Source: Limnohabitans lacus (GTDB lineage Bacteria > Pseudomonadota > Gammaproteobacteria > Burkholderiales > Burkholderiaceae_C). Taken from it: a DNA stretch of 58,566 nt. The stretch is taken from contig NZ_JASGBH010000013.1 in NCBI RefSeq assembly GCF_030053395.1, positions 1-58,566 of the forward strand, read 5' to 3'. How positions within the stretch are numbered: the first letter of the stretch is position 1; every line of letters starts with the position of its first letter. The notes below the pieces were generated by a model that did not search any database, was not told where the DNA came from, and saw only the letters and a program-made list of their open reading frames with translations. Shown one piece after another: positions 25,236-32,235 of this stretch. A program made the position numbers and the translations under genes.

Positions 25236-26576
25236 ATGACCCACCACGTGATTTTGGGCGCAGGCCCTGCCGGCGTGATCGCCGCCGAAACCATCCGCAA
25301 GCACGCACCCGCCGACACCATCACCTTGATCGGCGACGAGCCCGATGCGCCTTATTCGCGCATGGCCATTCCCTACCTCTTGATTGGCAACATTGACGAG
25401 CGCGGCACCTATTTGCGCAAAAGCCCGAGCCACTTTGACGATTTGCGCATCACGCAAATCAAGGCCAAGGTCAGCCGGGTGGACAGCCGTGGCCGCACGG
25501 TGCAGCTGGACAACGGCCAATCGATCGCGTTTGACAAACTTTTGATCGCCACCGGCTCACACCCGGTGCGCCCACCGATTGCCGGCATGGATTCGCCCGG
25601 CGTGCACCCCTGCTGGACGCTGGAAGACGCACGCGCCATCCAAGCCTTGGCCAAGCCCGGCGCACGGGTCTTGCAGATGGGTGCAGGCTTCATCGGTTGC
25701 ATCATCATGGAAGCGCTGGCATCCCGCGGTGTGAAGCTCAGCGTGGTGGAAATGGGCGACCGCATGGTGCCCCGCATGATGGGCCCCGTGGCCGGCGGCA
25801 TGATCCGCGACTGGTGCGAGGCCAAAGGCGTGCAGGTGTTCACCGGCACCAAGGTCGAGGCGATCGAGAGCGGCTCGGGCAGCACCGGCTTGCTGGGCAA
25901 ACTGGCCTCGGCCATCGGCATGTCTTCGGGCGATGAAGGTGGTTTGAAAGTCCGCTTGTCCAACGGCCAAACCATCGAGGCCGACTTGGTCATCAGCGCC
26001 ACCGGTGTGCGCCCAGCGATTGGCTTTTTGAAGGACAGCGGCATCAGCTGCTTGCAAGGCGTGCTGACCGATGCCCACATGCAAACCAGCGTGCCCGGCA
26101 TTTACGCTGCTGGCGACTGCGCAGAAGCCTTTGACAAAGTCAGCGGCAAAACCATTGTGAGCGCCATCCAGCCCAATGCGGCCGAGCAAGCCCGCGTGGC
26201 CGCGCTCAACATGGTCGGTCAAAACGCAAACCTCAAAGGCGTCACACAGATCAACGTGCTCGACACATTGGGTTTGATCTCCACCAGCTTTGGCAACTGG
26301 GAAGGCTTGCCCGGCGGCGAACAAGCGGTCTTGACCGACAAGGCCGCAGGCCGCCACCTGAGCCTGCAGTTCAAAGACGATGTGCTGGTCGGCTGCAACA
26401 GCGTGGGCTGGACCGAGCACGTGGGCGTGATGCGCGGCCTGGTCGAAGGCCAGGTGCGTTTGGGCGAGTGGAAAGACCGCTTGCTGCACGACCCCACCAA
26501 GCTGATGGATGCCTATCTGGCCTGTGCGCAAGGCCAAGGCGACTGGAGCGGTGCGCAAGACGCACGCCGCCGCTGA
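25236..26576 (+). CDS. aorC: Aldehyde oxidoreductase, FAD/NAD(H) subunit
   Basis: A 446-residue pyridine nucleotide-disulfide oxidoreductase-like flavoprotein. It opens with the FAD dinucleotide fold (VILGAGPAGVIAAE), has a second nucleotide fold around residues 145-175 (LQMGAGFIGCIIMEAL) and the FAD-binding GIYAAGDCAE. It lacks the redox CXXXXC of thiol reductases and resembles nitrite or rubredoxin reductase flavoproteins. In the Aromatoleum-type complex AorC links AorAB to NAD+/NADH. ATG 25236 follows GGAGA; the frame from 25173 would start inside the REP-like element. Confidence 0.9.
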   Translation: MTHHVILGAGPAGVIAAETIRKHAPADTITLIGDEPDAPYSRMAIPYLLIGNIDERGTYLRKSPSHFDDLRITQIKAKVSRVDSRGRTVQLDNGQSIAFDKLLIATGSHPVRPPIAGMDSPGVHPCWTLEDARAIQALAKPGARVLQMGAGFIGCIIMEALASRGVKLSVVEMGDRMVPRMMGPVAGGMIRDWCEAKGVQVFTGTKVEAIESGSGSTGLLGKLASAIGMSSGDEGGLKVRLSNGQTIEADLVISATGVRPAIGFLKDSGISCLQGVLTDAHMQTSVPGIYAAGDCAEAFDKVSGKTIVSAIQPNAAEQARVAALNMVGQNANLKGVTQINVLDTLGLISTSFGNWEGLPGGEQAVLTDKAAGRHLSLQFKDDVLVGCNSVGWTEHVGVMRGLVEGQVRLGEWKDRLLHDPTKLMDAYLACAQGQGDWSGAQDARRR

Positions 26577-26591
26577 AGCGACAATCGCCGC

Positions 26592-26846
26592 ATGCAGATC
26601 ACATTCAAACTGTTCGCGACCCTGACCGATTACCTGCCGGTGGAAGTGCGCCGCAGCAACCAGATGCCGCTGGAGGTGGACCCACAGGCCAGCATCAGCC
26701 AAATCATCGAACCCTTTGGCATGCCGCCCAAGCTGGTGCATCTGGTCTTGGTCAACGGCAAGTACATCGCCCCCGAAGTGCGCGGCACCACCACCTTGGT
26801 GGAGGGCGATGTGCTCGCCATCTGGCCCCCTGTGGCCGGTGGGTGA
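26592..26846 (+). CDS. aorD: MoaD/ThiS-like sulfur-carrier protein
   Basis: An 84-residue beta-grasp protein ending in the diagnostic Gly-Gly (WPPVAGG), where the thiocarboxylate forms. It starts 15 bp after aorC. Because it is co-encoded with a tungstopterin enzyme, it is probably a dedicated sulfur donor for the metal-binding pterin, either replacing or supplementing chromosomal MoaD. No MoaE or MoeB partner is next to it, so activation must come from enzymes elsewhere. The symbol follows the naming of similar operons and is not proven by sequence. Confidence 0.85.
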   Translation: MQITFKLFATLTDYLPVEVRRSNQMPLEVDPQASISQIIEPFGMPPKLVHLVLVNGKYIAPEVRGTTTLVEGDVLAIWPPVAGG

Positions 26847-26867
26847 GCACGCGCCGCGACCGTACCC

Positions 26868-27167
26868 ATGCAAGCTTATTACCCCGAGCGCTTTGAGCGC
26901 GACATGGGCACGAGCGAAACCGAATGGTTGACCGCCTTGCCCCGCGCGTTGGGCGAGCACGCCTTTGAGCTGGGCACCGGCCAAGCCCGCGTGCACATCG
27001 GTGACGGCCATCTGCTACTGCAATGGCACAAACTGCCCCCACGCGTCATCGCGCTGCTGCGCCTGCAACGGCTGGCGGTGTCTTTTGTGTTTGAGGGCGT
27101 GGAAGAGGATGCTCGTCAGCGCTTCATGAAGCGCTTTGATTTGACGATGCAGCGGGGTGGGGGGTGA
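26868..27167 (+). CDS. Small unrecognised protein of the aor operon
   Basis: A 99-residue soluble protein, MQAYYPERFERDMG at the start, with Trp, Leu and Arg-rich segments (LLLQWHKLPPRVIALLRL) that suggest a compact alpha/beta fold. I recognise no family motif, no signal peptide and no membrane segment. It is the last gene of the aor operon, 21 bp after the MoaD-like gene, and its stop lies 4 bp from the end of the convergent crcB gene. A role in cofactor insertion or enzyme maturation is a guess from position only. Confidence 0.7.
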   Translation: MQAYYPERFERDMGTSETEWLTALPRALGEHAFELGTGQARVHIGDGHLLLQWHKLPPRVIALLRLQRLAVSFVFEGVEEDARQRFMKRFDLTMQRGGG

Positions 27168-27171
27168 AGAA

Positions 27172-27561
27172 TCACCGCCCCCAGAACATCGCCACCGTCT
27201 TGAGCCCCAGCACAGTCAGCGCCAGCGAGCCGAACAGGTGAACGCAGGCGGTGCCTGCCGCAAAGGCGTAGCGGCCTTGTTGCAGCATGGCGACCACTTC
27301 GGCCGAGAAGCTGGAGAAGGTGGTCAGTGCGCCTAAAAAGCCGGTGACCAAGGCCAGTCGCCAGACGGGGTCCAGGTCGGGCAGTTGCTGGAACACGCCC
27401 ACACACACGCCCACCAGATAACCGCCGATCAGGTTGGCGGCCAAGGTGCCCCAGGGCATGAGCCCCGCTGTGCTGCTGCTGGGGTTGAGCCACAGGCCCA
27501 GCTGCCAGCGTGACAAAGCGCCGATGCAGGCGCCCAGACAAATCGCGATCACAGAGGGCAT
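27172..27561 (-). CDS. crcB: Fluoride ion exporter CrcB/Fluc
   Basis: A 129-residue inner membrane protein with four hydrophobic helices and the family motifs GALSRW (near residue 18) and GALTTFSSFSAE. Fluc channels work as antiparallel dimers that let fluoride leave the cell. ATG 27561 is chosen over ATG 27567 because GAGGA has proper spacing only to the inner one. I see no fluoride riboswitch upstream; the gene starts 18 bp from the end of rdgC and is probably co-transcribed with it. Confidence 0.93.
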   Translation of the reverse strand: MPSVIAICLGACIGALSRWQLGLWLNPSSSTAGLMPWGTLAANLIGGYLVGVCVGVFQQLPDLDPVWRLALVTGFLGALTTFSSFSAEVVAMLQQGRYAFAAGTACVHLFGSLALTVLGLKTVAMFWGR

Positions 27562-27579
27562 GTTCATTCCTCAGGGTGC

Positions 27580-28557
27580 TTAAAAAGGTGGGTCGTCGTC
27601 AGCCGCTTCGGTCACGGCGGTGGGCTGGGTTTGGGTCGGGGCTGCTTCTGCGCCCAGTTCCATCTCGCCGCCCAGCGCTTCGATCAGGCTGTCCAGCAAG
27701 GGGCCCAGCAGGCCGGTGGACAGGGCCACATCGCCGTCGAAGCGGTCTTCGTTTTTGTCGGTGCCCGATTCGTCCATGACGCCGTCGAGGAACTGCACTT
27801 TTTTCAGTTGCAGGGTGTCCGTCAAGACAAAGGCCACGCGGCCGTCCCAGCTGAGCGCCAGCTGGGTCGGCAGTTTGCCTTCCATCACGTGCTTGCGCAC
27901 ATCGTCGTTGGCCAGGTGGTGGCGGGTAAAGCGCACGCTGGCGGCGTCTTCGCCGGTGGACTTGAGCACGGTTTCGCGCTCCACCGTCAGGTCGACGGGC
28001 CATTCGTCTTCGGTCGGGGCCAAAAGCCATTGGGTCATGGCGGCTTGGGGCGAGGTCACGGTTTGGATCAAGGACACCGACAGGCCGCCCAAAACGTTCA
28101 TGAGCGCAGAGACCACTTCATCGGCCTTGCCTTGGCTGCCTGCGTTGAGCACCAAGCGGCGGTTTTCCAAGTCCATCCAGACCACCACGGTCGATTGCCG
28201 TGCAAAAGCCTGGGGCAGCAGCGACAGCAGGACGTCGTCCATCAGGTCGCGCTTTTCTTTCTTGCCGGGTTTGCGGCCGGTGGCCGCTTCGATCTCGGCG
28301 ATGCGCTCATCGGCTTTGCGGCGCACCACATTGCCCGGCACGGCCTTGGACTCGATCATGAGTTTGAGAATCCATTGACCCCCGACCGATTCGATCAGCG
28401 GGCCGTAGGCTTCACCACGCGGTGGAATCCAGCCCACGGATTTTTCTTGACTTGCGCCGCACTCGACAAATTGGGCGGGCTCCAGCGCCGCTTGCACGTC
28501 CGCCAGCGTGGGGGCAAAGCCCTCGCCGATGCGGTAAACCATCACATTTTTGAACAT
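27580..28557 (-). CDS. rdgC: Recombination-associated protein RdgC
   Basis: A 325-residue DNA-binding protein with the family start MFKNVMVYRI and the conserved GWIPPRGE and VARKADERI-like (VRRKADERIAEIEAATGRKPG) region. RdgC forms a ring-shaped dimer around DNA and limits RecA loading. The acidic, Ala/Thr-rich C-terminal ~25 residues look disordered. It lies upstream of crcB on the minus strand. Confidence 0.95.
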   Translation of the reverse strand: MFKNVMVYRIGEGFAPTLADVQAALEPAQFVECGASQEKSVGWIPPRGEAYGPLIESVGGQWILKLMIESKAVPGNVVRRKADERIAEIEAATGRKPGKKEKRDLMDDVLLSLLPQAFARQSTVVVWMDLENRRLVLNAGSQGKADEVVSALMNVLGGLSVSLIQTVTSPQAAMTQWLLAPTEDEWPVDLTVERETVLKSTGEDAASVRFTRHHLANDDVRKHVMEGKLPTQLALSWDGRVAFVLTDTLQLKKVQFLDGVMDESGTDKNEDRFDGDVALSTGLLGPLLDSLIEALGGEMELGAEAAPTQTQPTAVTEAADDDPPF

Positions 28558-28617
28558 CCGTCACTCTTTCATGCCACTCAAGGCCAGCGCGGCATCTTAC
28601 CGGAGTGGGGGGCTGTT

Positions 28618-29928
28618 TTACTTGGCTACACCCATCAGCCAATCGGGCACGCTGGTGACGATGGACGGGAACACCGTGATCAGGCCAATGCCCACGATCA
28701 TGCAAACGAAAAAGGGCGTGGTCACGCGGGCGATGCGGTTGCTGTCGATGCCGGTCATGTTCTGCAGCACAAACAGGTTGAAGCCCACGGGCGGCGTGAT
28801 TTCGGCGATCTCGACCAGCATGATGATGAAGATGCCAAACCACACCAGATCAAATCCGGCTTTCTGGATCATGGGCAAGACCACCGCGCTGGTCAGCACG
28901 ATCATCGAGATGCCATCCAGCGCCGTGCCCAAAATCAAATACACCACCACCAGCACGCCAATCAGGCCAAAGGGCGAGAGGTTCATGCTGTGCACAAACT
29001 CGGCCAGCTCGCGCGGGATGCCGGTAAACGCCATGGTCTTGGTCAAGAAGGCCGCGCCCGCCAAGATGAACATGATCATGCAGCTCACCCGCGTGGCGCC
29101 CACCAGGCCTTGCCAGAAGTTCTGCCAGGTCAGGCTGCGGCCTGCGGCGGCAATGGCCAGCGAGCCCAGCACGCCATAGGCCGCGCATTCGGTGGCGGTG
29201 GCGATGCCGGCCACCAGCACCCAGACGATGAACACGATCAGCAAGCTGCATGGGATCAAACTGCCCGAGCGCCGCATTTTTTCCATGAAGGTGGTCGGTG
29301 CTTCGGGGGGCGGGACTTTGTCGGGGTTGCGCAGGCTCCACCAGATGATGTAGCCCGAGAACAGGCCCATGAGCAAAAAGCCGGGCAAAAAGCCAGCCAG
29401 AAACAGACGGATCACGCTGGCGTCTGCCGCCACGGCGTACACCACCATGGTGATGGACGGCGGAATCAAAATGCCCAGGCCCCCGGCGGCGGCCAAAGAG
29501 CCCAGCGCGATGTTGCGGTCGTAGCCGCGCTTTTCGAGTTCGGGCAGGGCCACTTTGGCAATCGTGGCGCAGGTGGCTGCCGAAGAGCCCGACACCGAGC
29601 CGAAAATGCCGCAACCCAAAATGGTGGTGTGCATCAGGCGGCCCGGCACTTTGGACAGCCATGGCGAGAGGCCGTCGAACATCTGCTCTGACAGCTTGGT
29701 GCGGTACAAAATTTCGCCCATCCAGATGAACATGGGCAGGGCCGCGAGTTCCCAGCTGGCCGAGGTTTCCCAAAAAGACGAAAACAGGTTTTTGCCGGGC
29801 AAGGTGTTGGTGAAAAAGGCTTGACCGACCCAGCCCACAATCGCCAGCGTCATGGCGATCCACACGCCGCCGCTGAGCATCAGCAACATCAAAAAGAGGA
29901 GCAGGCCTCCGATTTCCAGCAGGCCCAT
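28618..29928 (-). CDS. TRAP transporter large permease (DctM family), second system
   Basis: A 436-residue inner membrane protein, the usual DctM length, with about twelve hydrophobic segments and the conserved FGSVSGSSAATCATIAKVAL and GGLGILIPPS stretches. It starts at ATG 29928, overlapping the small-permease stop by one base (TGATG). It works with the receptor and small permease encoded just upstream. The divergent 5-oxoprolinase/hydantoinase-like gene suggests a cyclic amide or amino-acid-derived substrate. Confidence 0.92.
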   Translation of the reverse strand: MGLLEIGGLLLFLMLLMLSGGVWIAMTLAIVGWVGQAFFTNTLPGKNLFSSFWETSASWELAALPMFIWMGEILYRTKLSEQMFDGLSPWLSKVPGRLMHTTILGCGIFGSVSGSSAATCATIAKVALPELEKRGYDRNIALGSLAAAGGLGILIPPSITMVVYAVAADASVIRLFLAGFLPGFLLMGLFSGYIIWWSLRNPDKVPPPEAPTTFMEKMRRSGSLIPCSLLIVFIVWVLVAGIATATECAAYGVLGSLAIAAAGRSLTWQNFWQGLVGATRVSCMIMFILAGAAFLTKTMAFTGIPRELAEFVHSMNLSPFGLIGVLVVVYLILGTALDGISMIVLTSAVVLPMIQKAGFDLVWFGIFIIMLVEIAEITPPVGFNLFVLQNMTGIDSNRIARVTTPFFVCMIVGIGLITVFPSIVTSVPDWLMGVAK

Positions 29929-30494
29929 CACATTTCCTCAGAAAAATCACCACGGGCGTGCCGCTCTTCGACACGTGCCACATAACTGGGCTTGCCGCCC
30001 CGGAACACACACACGCATTCGTCGAGCACGGCGATCACCAAAATGGACGAGCCGATCACAAAGCTCATTTGCGGAATCCAGATCGGGATCGCCACCATAT
30101 TGCCTGCGATGTCGTTGAACTCGTAGCTCTCCCAAGTAAAGCGTGCGGCCCAATAGCCCAAATAGCCAATGGCCACCGCAGCCACCGCCAACGAGACCAA
30201 CTCCAACCAGCGGCGCATGGGCGCCGACACCGACTCGAGCACCAAGGTCACCCGAACAAAGTCGCCGTTGCGAAAGCTGTAGGCCATGCCCAAAAAGGCC
30301 GCGGCCGCGCACAGCCAGGCCACGATGTCGTTGACCCAAGAGACGCGCCACTCGAACACGCGCCCCACCGAAGCGCCGATCATCAAGACCAAAATGGCCA
30401 GCACGCACAGGGCGGCCAGGTTGCCCCCCAACAGGTACAAACCGTCCAAAAAGCGCCGGCCGAAGCTGGCGCTGCCTGTGCTGCTGGCGTTCAT
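29928..30494 (-). CDS. TRAP transporter small permease (DctQ family), second system
   Basis: A 188-residue membrane protein with four hydrophobic segments typical of DctQ, including the VNDIVAWLCAAAAFLGMAYSF region. Its stop overlaps the start of the large permease gene. The receptor gene ends 6 bp upstream, so receptor, small and large permeases form one operon in the order P-Q-M. Confidence 0.9.
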   Translation of the reverse strand: MNASSTGSASFGRRFLDGLYLLGGNLAALCVLAILVLMIGASVGRVFEWRVSWVNDIVAWLCAAAAFLGMAYSFRNGDFVRVTLVLESVSAPMRRWLELVSLAVAAVAIGYLGYWAARFTWESYEFNDIAGNMVAIPIWIPQMSFVIGSSILVIAVLDECVCVFRGGKPSYVARVEERHARGDFSEEM

Positions 30495-30500
30495 GCGGGC

Positions 30501-31478
30501 TTATTTCTTGTTGTAGGCATCGACCAGGGCTTTGCCCTCGGCGCCGGATTTCTCCAGCCATTCCTTGAGCATGGTGTCACCCACCTTGGCCATGTCGGCT
30601 TTGAGTTGCGCCGAGGGGGCGGTGACGGTCATGCCGTTGGCCTTGAGGGTAGCCAAAGTGGTGTCGTTGACTTTGCGCGATTCGCTCCAGCCACGGCTCT
30701 CGGCGTCGGCAGCGGCTTTCATCACGGCGTCTTGTGTGGGCTTGTCGAGCGCGTCAAAGGCCTTCTTGTTGGCGATCACCGCGTTCTTGGGCAACCAGGC
30801 CTGCACGTCGTAGTAGTACTTGAGGTGTTCGTAGAGCTTGCTGTCCACGCCGGTGGCGCCCGATGTCATGGTCGACTCGACCACACCGGTGGCCAGGGCT
30901 TGGGTGAATTCAGCGGCCTGCACCGTGACGGGCTGCGCGCCCACCAGCTCGGCAATTCGGGCGGTCGATGGGCTGTATGAGCGCCACTTGATGCCCTTGA
31001 GGTCGGCCGCGCTGTTGAGGGGTTTTTTGCTGTAAATGCCTTGGGGTGGCCAGGCCACCGAGTACAGCAGCACCATGCCTTGCTCGGCCAGTTTCTTTTC
31101 CATCAAGGGCTTTTGGGCCTTGTAGAGCTTCATGCCTTCGTCGTAGCTGTCGGCCAAGAAGGGCAGGCCGTCGGCGGCGTAAATCGGCCACTCGTTGCTG
31201 AAGTTGGCCAACAAGATTTCACCGGCTTGGGCTTGACCACCTTGCACGGCGCGCTTGATCTCGGGCGCTTTGAACAGGGACGCGTTGGCGTGCACCGTGA
31301 TCTTGAGCTTGCCACCAGACGCCTTGTCCACATCGGTGGCGAACTGGGCCAGGTTCAGCGAATGGAAGTTGGTGGCCGGGTAGGCGGCGGGCAGGTCCCA
31401 TTTGGTTTGGGCCGAGACAAAACCGGAGACAGCGAGCAAGCCAGCCAGCAGGCTGAGGTGGAGGGCGCGACGTTTCAT
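30501..31478 (-). CDS. TRAP transporter substrate-binding protein, second system
   Basis: A 325-residue periplasmic receptor of the DctP family. ATG 31478 is preceded by AGGAGT and gives a Sec signal peptide (MKRRALHLSLLAG...VSAQT); the longer frame to 31580 lacks these. The family core includes the Arg-containing GIKWRSYSP and the AEFTQALATGVVESTMTS segment. Unlike the first TRAP receptor it is not TakP-like. It delivers an anionic substrate, possibly 5-oxoproline or a related ring compound given the neighbouring hydrolase. Confidence 0.9.
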   Translation of the reverse strand: MKRRALHLSLLAGLLAVSGFVSAQTKWDLPAAYPATNFHSLNLAQFATDVDKASGGKLKITVHANASLFKAPEIKRAVQGGQAQAGEILLANFSNEWPIYAADGLPFLADSYDEGMKLYKAQKPLMEKKLAEQGMVLLYSVAWPPQGIYSKKPLNSAADLKGIKWRSYSPSTARIAELVGAQPVTVQAAEFTQALATGVVESTMTSGATGVDSKLYEHLKYYYDVQAWLPKNAVIANKKAFDALDKPTQDAVMKAAADAESRGWSESRKVNDTTLATLKANGMTVTAPSAQLKADMAKVGDTMLKEWLEKSGAEGKALVDAYNKK

Positions 31479-31614
31479 GAAAACTCCTGAGTGGGTGGGA
31501 CCAAGCCATGCAGCACAGCAAAAGCTGTGCCTGTGAAGTGCACGCGGGTGGTGCATCGGGCTGCTGTTCACTGTAGGCAAGTTGCCGGTGCTTGGGATCG
31601 GGGCTTTCCCTTAA

Positions 31615-31657
31615 TGTCAACAAATTGTTGGCAAATTGTCATGATGGCGACTAGACT
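31615..31657. promoter_or_regulatory. Palindromic operator and promoter before the MarR-like gene
   Basis: TGTCAACAAATTGTTGGCA at 31615-31633 is a palindrome with only one mismatched pair, the size of a MarR-family operator. On the plus strand it overlaps the -35 hexamer TTGGCA (31629-31634), 17 bp from TAGACT (31652-31657). On the minus strand it contains TTGACA, a possible -35 for the TRAP operon. Bound regulator could control both directions. Confidence 0.6.
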
Positions 31658-31687
31658 TTCTCTCCATTGACCCCAACGCGTGCGCCC

Positions 31688-32221
31688 ATGCCCAGCAAAC
31701 ACTCAGCCCCCAACAAAGCCGCCAGCCCCATCGTGTCTTCGGCCCATTTGGTCTCGCCCGACAGCGCCCAGATGAGCGAGTTCGAGTTCGGCTTGATCGT
31801 GGCGGGCAACGCGTTTCACCGTTGGATCGTGCACTGCATGAGCGCGGCGGGCCTCAAAGACCTGACGCCGCTGGATGTGCTGGTGCTGCACCACGTGACG
31901 CACCGCGCCCGCGACAAACGGCTGGCCGACATCTGTTTCATCATGAACATCGAAGACACCCATTTGGTGAATTACGCCCTCAAAAAACTGCAAGGTCTGG
32001 GCGTGGTGGCTTCGCAAAAGAACGGCAAGGAAGTGACCTATGCCGCCACCGACGAGGGACGTCAATTTGTGCAGCGCTACCGCGAAATCCGCGAGAGCTG
32101 CTTGATCGACGCGCTCAAGGCCGACGATGGTCTGAACCGTGACATTGGCGAGTTGGCCCGATTGCTGCGTGTGCTGTCGGGCATGTACGACCAGGCGGCG
32201 CGTGCTGCCGCATCTTTGTAA
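31688..32221 (+). CDS. MarR-like winged-helix regulator
   Basis: A 177-residue DNA-binding protein. ATG 31688 is chosen; a TTG start at 31667 is less likely. The winged-helix region is DLTPLDVLVLHHVTHRARDKRLADICFIMNIEDTHLVNYALKKL, with a following wing (VASQKNGKEVTYAATDEG) and a helical C-terminus for dimerisation. It lies between a TRAP operon and a hydantoinase-like gene, next to a 19-bp palindrome, so it probably represses both and itself. The effector is unknown, possibly the transported substrate. Confidence 0.88.
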   Translation: MPSKHSAPNKAASPIVSSAHLVSPDSAQMSEFEFGLIVAGNAFHRWIVHCMSAAGLKDLTPLDVLVLHHVTHRARDKRLADICFIMNIEDTHLVNYALKKLQGLGVVASQKNGKEVTYAATDEGRQFVQRYREIRESCLIDALKADDGLNRDIGELARLLRVLSGMYDQAARAAASL

Positions 32222-32235
32222 AACAGAGGCAAGCG

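Noticed and set aside
23164..25308. 714-codon minus-strand frame
   Set aside because: Antisense to aorA and aorB; it runs through the REP element and has no recognisable domain.
27562..27579. Fluoride riboswitch before crcB
   Set aside because: Only 18 bp separates crcB from rdgC; there is no room for the aptamer.
27631..29691. 686-codon plus-strand frame, His-rich
   Set aside because: Antisense to rdgC and the TRAP large permease; His/Gln richness is typical of such shadows.
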